From Streptomyces sp. SUK 48 (GTDB lineage: Bacteria > Actinomycetota > Actinomycetes > Streptomycetales > Streptomycetaceae), in the NCBI RefSeq assembly GCF_009650765.1, contig NZ_CP045740.1, positions 2,728,001-2,792,000 of the forward strand: a DNA stretch of 64,000 nt. Reading direction: 5' to 3'. Positions 9,336 to 22,135 of the stretch are shown in pieces (the stretch's first letter is position 1; each line of letters starts with the position of its first letter). A program made the translations under genes and the position numbers. Below the pieces are notes generated by a model that did no database searches, had not been told where the DNA came from, and was given only the letters and a program-made list of their open reading frames with translations.

Positions 9336-10066
9336 ACTCCGCCGTTCTGCGCACCGAGTTCCGGCTGTTCCGGCGCGAACCGGCCGCCGTGTTCTGGATG
9401 TTCCTCTTCCCGACGCTGCTGCTGGCGATCCTCGGCTCGATCCCCTCGTTCCGGGAGGCCGACAGGTCGATGGGCGGGCTGCGGCCGATCGACGCCTATG
9501 TGCCGGTGGCCGTGCTGATCGCGCTGCTGATGTGCGGGGCGCAGTCGCTGCCGCAGGTGCTCACCGGGTACCGGGAGCGGGGCATCCTGCGCCGGATGTC
9601 GGCCACCCCGGTGCGACCGGTGGCGCTGCTGACCGCGCAGATGACGGTGCAGGGCGGGGTGGCGCTGGCCTCCGCGCTGCTCGCGCTGGCGGTCGGCCGG
9701 CTGGGGTTCGGCGTACGGCTGCCCGAGCAGCCGGGCGGCTATCTGCTGGCGCTGCTGCTCGCGGCGGCGGCCTCGCTCGCCCTCGGCTCCGTCCTGTCGG
9801 CGCTGTCGCGGACCACGAAGATCGCGGGGGCGATCGGATCGGCGGTGTTCTTCCCGATGATGTTCTGCGCGGGGGTGTGGCTGCCGGTGCAGAACATGCC
9901 GCACACGCTGGCCCGGGTGGTGGGCTTCACCCCCTTCGGGGCGGCGGCCGAGGCCCTGAACCAGGCGGCCGCGGGCGACTGGCCCGGCTGGGAGCACCTG
10001 GGGGTGCTCGCGCTGTGGGCGGTGCTGCTCACGGCGGGGGCGGCCCGCTGGTTCCGCTGGGAGTGA
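9332..10066 (+). CDS. ABC-2 type transporter permease
   Basis: This 244-residue membrane protein has six predicted helices and partners the upstream ATPase. It shows the short N-terminal cytoplasmic helix (VLRTEFRLFRREPAAVFWMFLFP), a YRERGILRRMSATPVRP loop typical of ABC-2 permeases, and a final helix rich in Ala, Leu and Trp. The two-component genes start 27 bases later, so this transporter is likely under their control or shares their inducer. Confidence 0.9.
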   Translation: MNSAVLRTEFRLFRREPAAVFWMFLFPTLLLAILGSIPSFREADRSMGGLRPIDAYVPVAVLIALLMCGAQSLPQVLTGYRERGILRRMSATPVRPVALLTAQMTVQGGVALASALLALAVGRLGFGVRLPEQPGGYLLALLLAAAASLALGSVLSALSRTTKIAGAIGSAVFFPMMFCAGVWLPVQNMPHTLARVVGFTPFGAAAEALNQAAAGDWPGWEHLGVLALWAVLLTAGAARWFRWE

Positions 10067-10092
10067 GTGCGGCCGTGCCGGACACTGGGTGC

Positions 10093-11343
10093 ATGACGCA
10101 CGCGACCGGGCCCCAGCGCAGGGCCTCCTTCGACCGCTGGGGGCCCTACGCGCTGCTCGCCGTGGGCCTGGTGACGGCGGGCGCCTCGGCCCGTGCGATC
10201 GGGATGTCGCGGGGCGAGACGGAGGCGGCCGGCGCCCTGGTGGCCGCCGCGCTGCTGCTCCAGCTGTCGTGGCGGCGGGTGACGTCGGACACACCGGGGC
10301 CGAGCCGCGTCACCGCGGTCCTCTACTTCGTGCGCTGGGCGATGGCGTTCGCGCTGACCTGGCTGAACCCGTTCTTCGGGATCTACGCGGCCGTCGGCTA
10401 CTACAGCTCCAGCCTGCATCTGTCGCGCCGGCTGATGCCGCTCGGGCTGCTCATGACCGCGGTGACCATGGCCGGCAGCGAGATCGGCGGGATGCCGCCG
10501 CACGGGCCGCTGATGTGGGTGATCTTCGCGGCGGTCTTCTGCACCAACGTCGGCCTGGTCGGTCTGTTCTTCCGGTTCGCCGACCAGGAGCAGCGGCGCA
10601 TCGAGGACCAGGCCGGCACCATCGACGAACTGGAGCGCACCAACGCGGCGTTGCAGCAGGCGCTGGACGAGAACGCGGCCCTGCACGCGCAGTTGCTGGT
10701 GCAGGCGCGGGAGGCGGGCGTCGCGGACGAGCGGCGCAGGCTCGCCGCGGAGATCCACGACACCATCGCGCAGGGTCTGACCGGCATCATCGCCCAGCTC
10801 CAGGTGGTCGCGGGCGCGACGGATCTGGCCACCGCCCGCACCCACCTGGAGCGCGCCTCCTCCCTCGCCCGGCACAGCCTCGGCGAGGCCCGTCGCTCCG
10901 TGCACAATCTCGCCCCCGTCGAACTGGCCGCCGCCGGGCTGCCGGAGGCGCTGAAGAAGCTGGTCGCCGACTGGGGCGAACGCACCGGCGCGCGGGCCGA
11001 GTTCACCGTCACCGGCACCGCCGAGTCGCTGCACGAGGAGGTCTCGGCGACGCTGCTGCGGATCGCCCAGGAGGCGCTGTCCAACGCGGCCCGGCACGCC
11101 CGCGCGACCCGTCTCGGTGTCACCCTGACCTATCTGGGCGACGAGGTGATCCTGGACATCCGCGACGACGGCACCGGCTTCGATCCGGCCGCCGTCCCCG
11201 CCCGCAGCCACGCGGGGGGCTTCGGCCTGGCGGGGATGCGGGCGCGTGCCGAGCGGATCGCGGGCGGCCTCGCCGTCGAGTCGGAACCGGGGCACGGAAC
11301 CGCGGTGTCGGCTCGCGTACCGTTGGTCCGCGATGACCACTGA
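10093..11343 (+). CDS. Sensor histidine kinase, NarL-partner type (HisKA_3)
   Basis: This 416-residue kinase has a membrane module of about five helices (residues 15-155), a short coiled coil (about 160-205), the dimerisation box DERRRLAAEIHDTIAQGL with phospho-acceptor His222, and an HATPase domain with an N-box around EALSNAARHA and the G box DDGTGFDP...GGFGLAGMRAR. No extracytoplasmic sensor domain is visible, so the signal is likely sensed in or near the membrane, as in intramembrane-sensing kinases that sit beside ABC transporters. Its end overlaps the regulator gene by 11 bases. Confidence 0.92.
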   Translation: MTHATGPQRRASFDRWGPYALLAVGLVTAGASARAIGMSRGETEAAGALVAAALLLQLSWRRVTSDTPGPSRVTAVLYFVRWAMAFALTWLNPFFGIYAAVGYYSSSLHLSRRLMPLGLLMTAVTMAGSEIGGMPPHGPLMWVIFAAVFCTNVGLVGLFFRFADQEQRRIEDQAGTIDELERTNAALQQALDENAALHAQLLVQAREAGVADERRRLAAEIHDTIAQGLTGIIAQLQVVAGATDLATARTHLERASSLARHSLGEARRSVHNLAPVELAAAGLPEALKKLVADWGERTGARAEFTVTGTAESLHEEVSATLLRIAQEALSNAARHARATRLGVTLTYLGDEVILDIRDDGTGFDPAAVPARSHAGGFGLAGMRARAERIAGGLAVESEPGHGTAVSARVPLVRDDH

Positions 11344-11998
11344 ACCCCTCATCACGCTGCTGATCGTCGACGACCACCCGGTCGTCCGGGACGGTCTGCG
11401 CGGCATGTTCGAGTCCGCGTCCGGCGCCGCGTCCGGCGCCGCGCCCGGCTTCCGGGTGCTGGGCGAGGCCGCGAGCGGCCCCGAGGCGGTCGCGCGGGCG
11501 GCCGAGCTCGACCCCGATGTGATCCTGATGGACCTGCGCATGCCGGGCGGCTCCGGCGTCGCCGCGATCCGCGAGCTGACCCGCCGCGGGGCCCGCGCCA
11601 AGGTCCTGGTCCTCACCACGTACGACACCGACTCCGACACGCTCCCCGCGATCGAGGCGGGCGCCACCGGCTACCTCCTCAAGGACGCCCCGCGCGACGA
11701 GCTGTTCACCGCCGTCCGGGCCGCCGCCGAGGGCCGTACCGTCCTCTCCCCCGCCGTCGCCTCCCGCCTCGTCCGGGCCGTCCGTACCCCGGCCCCCGGC
11801 AACGAGCCCCTCTCCGCCCGCGAACGCGAGGTCCTCACCCTGGTCGCCCGGGGCACCTCCAACCGCGAGATCGCCCGCGAACTCTTCATCAGCGAGGCCA
11901 CGGTCAAGACCCATCTCACCCACCTCTACACCAAGCTGGGCGCCAAGGACCGCGCGGCCGCGGTGGCGGCGGCCTACGACCGAGGCATTTTGGGCTGA
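11333..11998 (+). CDS. LuxR/NarL-family response regulator
   Basis: This 221-residue regulator has a receiver domain (LLIVDDHPVVRDGLRGM, phospho-acceptor Asp67 in DVILMDLRMPG, and the KAPRDE-type lysine in LLKDAPRDELF) and a C-terminal LuxR helix-turn-helix (LSAREREVLTLVARGTSNREIAR...TVKTHLTHLYTKL). Asp67 lies later than the usual position because of a repeated Ala/Ser/Gly insertion (SASGAASGAAPG) after the first helix. It is probably phosphorylated by the overlapping kinase and controls the adjacent ABC-2 transporter. Confidence 0.93.
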   Translation: MTTEPLITLLIVDDHPVVRDGLRGMFESASGAASGAAPGFRVLGEAASGPEAVARAAELDPDVILMDLRMPGGSGVAAIRELTRRGARAKVLVLTTYDTDSDTLPAIEAGATGYLLKDAPRDELFTAVRAAAEGRTVLSPAVASRLVRAVRTPAPGNEPLSAREREVLTLVARGTSNREIARELFISEATVKTHLTHLYTKLGAKDRAAAVAAAYDRGILG

Positions 11999-12024
11999 GC
12001 CCACGCGCCCCCGGCCCCCGTTAA

Positions 12025-12585
12025 TCGCTGGAGCCCCGACCCGCCGCCCCGCCGCTCGCGCCGGAGGTGCTGCGCCGCCAGGTCGTCCTCGTCACCCAGG
12101 AGCACCACGTCTTCCTCGGGTCGGTCCGCGACAACCTCCGTATCGCCGAGCCGGCCTCCACCGACGCCGAGTTGTGGGCCGCGCTCCGTGCCGTCGGCGC
12201 CGAGCGATGGGTGCGTGGGCTGCCCGACGGCCTCGGTGCCCGCCTGGGTGCCGGCGGGTACCCGACCGACGGTCCCCAGGCCCAGCAACTCGCCCTGGCC
12301 CGGGTCGTGCTGGCCGACCCGCACACCCTGATCCTGGACGAGGCGACCGCCCTCCTCGACCCGGCGACCGCCCGCCACACCGAACGCGCCCTCGCCGCCG
12401 TCCTGCGCGGCCGCACCGTCATCGCCGTGGCCCACCGGCTGCACACCGCCCATGACGCGGACCGCGTGGCGGTGCTGGCACACGGCCGGCTGGCCGAACT
12501 GGGCACCCACGACGAACTGGTGGCGGCCGGCGGCACCTACGCGGCCCTCTGGCGGACCTGGCACGGAGACGCCCCCCAGCCGTGA
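12025..12585 (+). pseudogene. Truncated ABC transporter ATPase remnant
   Basis: Only the last two thirds of a nucleotide-binding domain survive. The frame opens after a stop at 12022-12024 and reads LAPEVLRRQVVLVTQEHHVFLGSVRDN (Q-loop region), a non-canonical signature TDGPQAQQLALARV, Walker B TLILDEATALLDP and the switch histidine in VIAVAHRLHTAHDADRV. There is no Walker A and no membrane domain, so it cannot act alone. A GTG at 12067 gives an open frame, but the similarity clearly begins before it. It is best read as the 3' relic of an exporter gene lost by deletion. Confidence 0.8.
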
Positions 12586-12891
12586 CCTATATCAGGCCAC
12601 ACACGGCACGACATCAAGAGACGAACGGAATGCGGCATTCCTGCAAATCGGCTCCCAAGTTGCATGAAACGCAAGGTAGTTGAGAGACGCAATCCACTCA
12701 GCCGTCACTTGTTCACACCACTGCAACATTTCCCCAGACGTCACTTTCGAGCCAACATCACTTCAGGGTCATGACATGTACGCGCCCTGGGTGTCACTCT
12801 CTCTCCACGCCGCAAGCAGCACAGCAGCTTCACAGCGAACTACCCGGCCAGTAACCCCACGCTGGCCGGCCTCCCCCACGAAGGAGCTTGC
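12586..12891 (+). promoter_or_regulatory. Upstream region of the M4 protease gene
   Basis: This 306-base gap is clearly more AT-rich than the flanking genes and has no convincing gene. It holds a 15-bp inverted repeat, GGAATGC-G-GCATTCC, at 12627-12641, and a weaker TTGC...GCAA pair near 12660-12674. It ends with the strong ribosome binding site AAGGAG at 12881-12886. It is the likely promoter and operator region of the secreted protease. I could not assign -35 and -10 boxes with confidence. Confidence 0.5.
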
Positions 12892-14547
12892 GTGAGCCCC
12901 CTCTACGCGCGTCACAAGCGCACCACCCTGGCCATCGCCACCGCCGTCGCCGCCGGAGCCCTCATCTCCGCCGGTCTGGCCACCAGCGCCTCGGCCGCCC
13001 AGACCCCGGCCGCCGCCAAGCCGCTGGCCGCGGCGCCCAGCGCGCTGACCGCCGCCGCCCACACCTCGCTGATCAAGCAGGCGCAGGCGGACGCTCCGGC
13101 GACCGCGCAGCAGATAGGTCTCGGCGCCAAGGAGAAGCTGGTCGTCAAGGACGTCGTCAAGGACGTCGACGGCACGGTCCACACCCGCTACGAGCGCACC
13201 TACGCGGGCCTGCCGGTCCTCGGTGGCGACCTGGTCGTCCACACCGCGAAGTCCGGCAAGACCGAGGGCGTCACCAAGGCGACCAAGGCCACCATCAAGG
13301 TCGCCTCGCTCACGCCGAAGCTCACCCCGGCCAAGGCCGAGAAGCAGGCCGTGTCCGCCGCCAAGTCCCTCGGCTCGGCCAAGTCCACCGCGGACGGCGC
13401 CCGCAAGGTGATCTGGGCCGGCTCCGGCACCCCCGTCCTCGCCTACGAGACGGTCGTCGGCGGCCTCCAGGACGACGGCACCCCGAACCAGCTGCACGTC
13501 ATCACCGACGCGGCCTCGGGCAAGAAGCTCTTCGAGTACCAGGGCATCGAGAACGCGACCGGCACCGGCAAGACCCTGTACTCGGGCTCCGTGAGCCTGA
13601 CCACCACCCAGTCGGGCTCGTCGTACCAGCTCACCGACGCCAGCCGCGGCGGCCACAGCACCTACAACCTGGCGCACAAGACGTCCGGCAAGGGCTCGCT
13701 GTTCACCGACGCGGACAACGTCTGGGGCACCGGCAAGGCGTCCAGCTCCACCACGGACCAGACGGCCGCCGCGGACGCCGCCTACGGCGCCCAGGAGACC
13801 TGGGACTTCTACAAGAGCACGTTCGGGCGCAGCGGCATCAAGAACAACGGTGTCGGCGCGTACTCCCGGGTGCACTACGGCAGCCAGTACGTGAACGCGT
13901 TCTGGGACGACAGCTGCTTCTGCATGACGTACGGCGACGGCGAGGGCAACAACCACCCGCTCACCGCGCTGGACGTGGCCGGCCACGAGATGAGCCACGG
14001 TGTCACCTCCAACACCGCGGGCCTCAACTACAGCGGCGAGTCCGGCGGTCTGAACGAGGCCACCTCGGACATCTTCGGCACCGGTGTGGAGTTCTTCGCG
14101 AACAACGCGTCCGACAAGGGCGACTACCTCATCGGCGAGAAGATCGACATCAACGGCGACGGCACCCCGCTGCGCTACATGGACAAGCCCAGCAAGGACG
14201 GCGGCTCGGCGGACTCCTGGTCCTCCTCGGTCGGCAACCTGGACGTCCACTACTCGTCCGGCGTCGCCAACCACTTCTTCTACCTGCTGTCCGAGGGCAG
14301 CGGCGCGAAGACGATCAACGGGGTGTCGTACAACTCCCCGACGTCCAACGGCTCCACGGTCACCGGCATCGGCCGGGACAAGGCGCTCCAGATCTGGTAC
14401 AAGGCGCTGACGACGTACTTCACGTCGACCACCAACTACAAGTCGGCGCGTACGGGCACGCTGTCCGCGGCGTCCGCCCTGTACGGCTCCTCCAGCGCCG
14501 AGTACAAGGCGGTGGCGGCGGCCTGGTCGGCGGTCAACGTCAACTGA
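12892..14547 (+). CDS. Secreted M4-family neutral zinc metalloprotease
   Basis: This 551-residue thermolysin-like preproenzyme is exported by Sec. Residues 1 to about 36 form a signal peptide (Arg/Lys, hydrophobic core, SASAAQ). The FTP propeptide follows (about 50-200, with YAGLPVLGGDLVVHT). The mature catalytic domain has zinc ligands His365 and His369 in HEMSH and Glu389 in LNEATSDIFG, with catalytic Glu366. The 20-residue step from the second His to the Glu matches thermolysin. His453 in DVHYSSGVANHF corresponds to the transition-state His. The start is GTG 12892 after AAGGAG. The enzyme would degrade external protein during growth or development. Confidence 0.95.
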   Translation: MSPLYARHKRTTLAIATAVAAGALISAGLATSASAAQTPAAAKPLAAAPSALTAAAHTSLIKQAQADAPATAQQIGLGAKEKLVVKDVVKDVDGTVHTRYERTYAGLPVLGGDLVVHTAKSGKTEGVTKATKATIKVASLTPKLTPAKAEKQAVSAAKSLGSAKSTADGARKVIWAGSGTPVLAYETVVGGLQDDGTPNQLHVITDAASGKKLFEYQGIENATGTGKTLYSGSVSLTTTQSGSSYQLTDASRGGHSTYNLAHKTSGKGSLFTDADNVWGTGKASSSTTDQTAAADAAYGAQETWDFYKSTFGRSGIKNNGVGAYSRVHYGSQYVNAFWDDSCFCMTYGDGEGNNHPLTALDVAGHEMSHGVTSNTAGLNYSGESGGLNEATSDIFGTGVEFFANNASDKGDYLIGEKIDINGDGTPLRYMDKPSKDGGSADSWSSSVGNLDVHYSSGVANHFFYLLSEGSGAKTINGVSYNSPTSNGSTVTGIGRDKALQIWYKALTTYFTSTTNYKSARTGTLSAASALYGSSSAEYKAVAAAWSAVNVN

Positions 14548-14585
14548 CCCCCGCGCGGCGGTGACGAGGGCAGGGTTGTGAAGAG

Positions 14586-14621
14586 GGCGGCACCCGGAGC
14601 GGATCTCCTCCGGGTGCCGCC
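14586..14621. terminator. Strong hairpin terminator
   Basis: A perfect 14-bp stem (GGCGGCACCCGGAG at 14586-14599 and its complement at 14608-14621) with an 8-base loop lies 38 bases after the protease stop. It has no T-run, which is usual for Streptomyces terminators. It probably ends the protease transcript and insulates the DUF1990 gene 15 bases further on. Confidence 0.8.
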
Positions 14622-14636
14622 CTACTCTTGTGCCCC

Positions 14637-15158
14637 ATGTCCTCGGCACCCTTCACGTACGAACCGGTCGGAGCGACCCGCGACGACCTGTCCTTCTGCC
14701 CGCCCGGGTTCCGCCCGATGCTGGTGCGCACGCGTCTCGGCGAGGGCCAGCAGGTCTTCGGCCGGGCCGCCGAGGCGGTCCTGACCTGGGAGATGCACCG
14801 CGCGCTCGGCGTGGGCATAGACGCCAGCGCCGACCGCGCCGCCCCCGGCGTGGATGTCACGGTCACGCTGGCCGGCATGGTCAAGGCGCCCTGCCGGGTC
14901 ATCTGGACCGCCGAGGAACCCCGCCGCGCGGGCTGGGCCTACGGCACCCTGGAGAGCCATCCCGAATGCGGCGAGGAGGTCTTCCTCATAGACCGCACCG
15001 GCGACGGCACGGTCTGGCTCACCGTCGCCGCCTTCAGCAGACCGGCCAAGTGGTACGCGCGGGCGGGCGGCCCGGCGACCCGCGGGCTCCAGCACGCGTA
15101 CGCGCGGCGGTGCGGGGCGGTGCTGAAGAAGATGTGCGCCGCCTACGACGCGGACTGA
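14637..15158 (+). CDS. DUF1990 family protein
   Basis: This 173-residue cytoplasmic protein matches my memory of the DUF1990 family, whose function is unknown. Typical features are the N-terminal FTYEPVGAT, the segment WEMHRALGVGI, a central VIWTAEEPRRAGWAYGTLESHPECGEEVF and a C-terminal FSRPAKWYARAGGPATRGLQ. I chose ATG 14637; a TTG three codons earlier is possible. It starts just after a terminator, with little room for a promoter, so some read-through from the protease may supply its expression. Confidence 0.82.
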   Translation: MSSAPFTYEPVGATRDDLSFCPPGFRPMLVRTRLGEGQQVFGRAAEAVLTWEMHRALGVGIDASADRAAPGVDVTVTLAGMVKAPCRVIWTAEEPRRAGWAYGTLESHPECGEEVFLIDRTGDGTVWLTVAAFSRPAKWYARAGGPATRGLQHAYARRCGAVLKKMCAAYDAD

Positions 15159-15160
15159 AC

Positions 15161-15241
15161 CGGCACCGCCACGCCCCGCTCTCGCCCCGGCACCGCCACG
15201 CCCCGCTCTCGCCCCGGCACCGCCACGCCCGGCCTTCGCCC
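15161..15241. repeat. 27-bp tandem repeat between convergent genes
   Basis: Two identical 27-bp units (15161-15187 and 15188-15214) and a third diverged unit (15215-15241) begin CGGCACCGCCACGCCCCGCT; a fourth partial copy follows. They fill the gap between the DUF1990 gene and the 3' end of glgP. No function is evident. Confidence 0.85.
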
Positions 15242-15264
15242 CGGCACCGCCCGCGTCCCCTCGG

Positions 15265-17883
15265 CTACCGCAGCAGCACCCCCGCCCCCTGGCCCGCGTC
15301 CTCCGCCGGCAGGGCCACCACGCCCACCTCCGCCGCCGCGGCGAGCAGCCGGTGGGCGGGGAGGATGCGGACCGTGCAGCCGAAGGGGCCGGTGCGGTCG
15401 AGGGAGAGCTGGCCCTCGTAGAGGCGGCGGCCCTCCAGGTCGGGGGTGCCGGCCGGCTTCAGCGGGACGATCGCGGCGTCCGTGATGCGGTCCTGCGCGT
15501 CCACCCGTCCGGAGACCGCCTGGACCTCGACGTCGTCCGGGGTCAGCGCGCCGAGCCCGACGCGCACCCGCAGTCCGATCGTCGTCCCCAGTTCCGCCGT
15601 GGCCGTCGTCTCGGTCGTCTCCACATGGTCGACGCTCACCTCGTGCCAGGCGCCGCGCACCCGCGCCTTCCACCCGGCCAGCTCCCCCGCGGTGTCCGGG
15701 GTCAGCGCGCGGTGGGAGCGGGCGGCCGGGGCGTAGAGCCGCTCCACGTACTCGCGGACCATGCGCCCGGCCAGCACCTTGGGGCCGAGCAGGGTGAGGG
15801 TCTGGCGGACCATCTGGATCCAGCGGTCGGGCAGCCCGCCCCGGCCGCGCTCGTAGAAGCGCGGGGCGATCCGCCGCTCCAGCAGGTCGTACAGGGCCGC
15901 GGCCTCGATGTCGTCGCGCCGCTCCGCGTCCGTGCCGGTGCCGTCCGCGGTCGGGATGGCCCAGCCGAAGTCCGGCCGGAACCACTCGTCCCACCAGCCG
16001 TCCCGCACCGAGAGGTTGAGGCAGCCGTTGAGCGCCGCCTTCATCCCGGAGGTGCCGCACGCCTCCAGCGGGCGCAGCGGGTTGTTCAGCCAGACGTCGC
16101 AGCCCGGATAGAGCTTCTGCGCCATCGCCATGCCGTAGTCGGGCAGGAAGACGATCCGGTGCCGCACCCGGGCCTCGTCCGCGAACCGGACCAGCTCCTG
16201 CACCAGCCGCTTGCCGCCGTCGTCAGCCGGATGCGCCTTGCCCGCCACCACCAGCTGCACCGGCCGCTCGGAATGCAGCAGCAGCTCCCGCAGCCGGTCC
16301 CGGTCGCGGAGCATCAGCGTCAGCCGCTTGTACGACGGCACGCGCCGCGCGAACCCGATGGTGAGGACGTCCGGGTCGAGCACCCCGTCGATCCAGCCCA
16401 ACTCGGCGTTGCCCGCCCCGCGTTGGCGCCAGGACGCCCGAAGCCGCTCGCGCACCTCCAGCACCAGTTGTTCGCGCAGGGTGCGGCGCAGCTCCCAGAT
16501 CTCCTGGTCCGGGATGTCCGCCACCGAGTCCCAGCGCTCGGAGCCGCCGACGGCGAGGGCGTCCTCGGCCCGCTGGGTGCCGATCTTCCGGGCGCCGAGC
16601 CGCAGCACCTCGGGGGCCACCCAGGTGGGGGCGTGCACCCCGTTGGTCACGGAGGTGATCGGCACCTCCTCGGAGTCGAATCCCGGCCACAGCCCGGCGA
16701 ACATCTCCCGGCTGACCTGTCCGTGCAGCAGCGACACCCCGTTGGCGCGCTGGGCCAGCCGGAGCCCCATCACGGCCATGTTGAACAGGTTCGGCTCGCC
16801 GCCCGGGTACGTCTCCATGCCGAGCGCGAGGATGCGGGACGTCTCGATGGCGGGCAGCTCGGCGTCCGGGCCGAAGTGCCGGGCGATCAGGTCTCGTTCG
16901 AAGCGGTCGATGCCGGCCGGGACCGGGGTGTGGGTGGTGAACACCGTGCCGCCGCGCACCGTTTCGAGGGCCGCGTCGAAGTCCAGCCCCCGCGCGCACA
17001 GTTCGGCGATCCGCTCCAGGCCGAGGAAGCCCGCGTGCCCCTCGTTGGTGTGGAACACCTCCGGTTCCGGGTGCCCGGTGAGCCGGCCGTACGCGCGCAC
17101 CGCCCGGACACCTCCTATGCCGAGCAGCATCTCCTGGAGCAGCCGGTGCTCGCTGCCGCCGCCGTAGAGCCGGTCGGTGACGGAGCGGGCGCCGAGGTCG
17201 TTCTCCTCCACGTCCGAGTCGAGCAGCAGCAGCGGCACCCGGCCGACCTGTGCCAGCCAGATCCGGGCGTTCAGGGTCCGCCCGCCGGGCAGCGCCAGAC
17301 AGACGCGCGCGGGCGTCCCGTCGGCCTCCGCCAACGGGGTGAGGGGCAGCTCGTTGGGGTCGAGCACCGGGTAGTGCTCCTGCTGCCAGCCGTCGCGGGA
17401 GAGGGTCTGCCGGAAGTACCCGTGCCGGTACAGCAGTCCGACCCCGACGAGGGGCACGCCGAGATCGCTGGCCGCCTTCAGATGATCTCCGGCGAGGATG
17501 CCGAGACCCCCCGAGTACTGCGGCAGAGCGGCCGTGATGCCGAACTCGGGGGAGAAATAAGCCACGGCGCGGGGCAGCCCCTCGGGCTGCGCCTGATACC
17601 AGCGGTCGCCGGTCAGATAGTCGTCCAGGTCGTCCGCGGCCGCGTTCAGCCGGCGCCGGAAGCGCCGGTCCCCGGCGAGTTCGGCGAGCCGCGCGGGCCG
17701 CACCCGGCCCAGCAGCCGCACCGGGTCGCACCCGGCGCCGGCCCATGCCTCCGGGTCCACGGACTGGAACAGATCGCGCGTCTCCGCATGCCATGACCAG
17801 CGCAGATTGTGCGCCAGCTCGCTCAACGGCCGGAGGGGTTCGGGGAGGACGGGACGGACGGTGAAACGACGGATCGCCTTCAC
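15265..17883 (-). CDS. glgP: Alpha-glucan (maltodextrin) phosphorylase
   Basis: This 872-residue GT35 enzyme releases glucose 1-phosphate from the non-reducing ends of alpha-1,4-glucans in the cytoplasm. The N terminus has the actinobacterial-type domain before the GT35 core (RPLSELAHNLRWSWH). The glycogen phosphorylase core has YFSPEFGIT and GGLGILAGDHLK near 110-140, HTNEGHAGF, and the pyridoxal phosphate region EACGTSGMKAALNG with the Schiff-base lysine about Lys615. It starts at GTG 17883 with GAGG upstream. It is divergent from glgE-treS-mak-glgB, so breakdown and building of glucan are controlled from one intergenic region that carries a perfect 24-bp palindrome. Confidence 0.93.
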   Translation of the reverse strand: MKAIRRFTVRPVLPEPLRPLSELAHNLRWSWHAETRDLFQSVDPEAWAGAGCDPVRLLGRVRPARLAELAGDRRFRRRLNAAADDLDDYLTGDRWYQAQPEGLPRAVAYFSPEFGITAALPQYSGGLGILAGDHLKAASDLGVPLVGVGLLYRHGYFRQTLSRDGWQQEHYPVLDPNELPLTPLAEADGTPARVCLALPGGRTLNARIWLAQVGRVPLLLLDSDVEENDLGARSVTDRLYGGGSEHRLLQEMLLGIGGVRAVRAYGRLTGHPEPEVFHTNEGHAGFLGLERIAELCARGLDFDAALETVRGGTVFTTHTPVPAGIDRFERDLIARHFGPDAELPAIETSRILALGMETYPGGEPNLFNMAVMGLRLAQRANGVSLLHGQVSREMFAGLWPGFDSEEVPITSVTNGVHAPTWVAPEVLRLGARKIGTQRAEDALAVGGSERWDSVADIPDQEIWELRRTLREQLVLEVRERLRASWRQRGAGNAELGWIDGVLDPDVLTIGFARRVPSYKRLTLMLRDRDRLRELLLHSERPVQLVVAGKAHPADDGGKRLVQELVRFADEARVRHRIVFLPDYGMAMAQKLYPGCDVWLNNPLRPLEACGTSGMKAALNGCLNLSVRDGWWDEWFRPDFGWAIPTADGTGTDAERRDDIEAAALYDLLERRIAPRFYERGRGGLPDRWIQMVRQTLTLLGPKVLAGRMVREYVERLYAPAARSHRALTPDTAGELAGWKARVRGAWHEVSVDHVETTETTATAELGTTIGLRVRVGLGALTPDDVEVQAVSGRVDAQDRITDAAIVPLKPAGTPDLEGRRLYEGQLSLDRTGPFGCTVRILPAHRLLAAAAEVGVVALPAEDAGQGAGVLLR

Positions 17884-18204
17884 ATGCCACCTCGGCGGGC
17901 GCGTTACGGGGTGAGACGTACGGCGCCGTACGTCTCGTCGTCCTCTCGACGGTAGTGGTTACCGGAGCGTCGGTGGGGACGTCCCGGCGGGGGTGTCGGG
18001 CGTGGAGCGGCGGCCCCGGGGCACCCGTACAAGTGGGCCGGTCTGGTGGGTGGACATACGCGCGAGTAGTTAACAAAGTTCCGGATTGCCCACCCGAAAA
18101 GGATGGGAAGGCTCCACCGGTACCCACCCCACAGGCATCACCCAGCACCGCCCGCAGGACCCACCTCCCCTGGTCATCCCACGTTGACGCGGACAGGAGC
18201 GGTC
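17884..18204. promoter_or_regulatory. Divergent glgP/glgE control region with 24-bp palindrome
   Basis: The 321-base gap separates glgP (minus) from glgE (plus). At 17913-17936 there is a perfect 24-bp palindrome, half-site GAGACGTACGGC, ending 30 bases upstream of the glgP start codon. It may be an operator or a hairpin in the glgP leader. A short AT-rich stretch (AGTTAACAAAGTTCCGG) lies at about 18067-18083, and AGGAG at 18195-18199 serves glgE. No gene is seen. Confidence 0.6.
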
Positions 18205-22040
<3,836 letters not shown>

Positions 22041-22135
22041 TCCCGCCGAACGGGGCGGCGGAGCGTTTCCACCGCCCCGACCGGGGCACGCGACAGTGAC
22101 ACCCCGACCAGATCCGGGGAAAGGACGTGACGCCC

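Noticed and set aside
12067..12585. Intact small ABC protein starting at GTG 12067
   Set aside because: Recognisable ATPase sequence continues upstream of that codon to the in-frame stop, and Walker A is missing, so a relic is the better reading.
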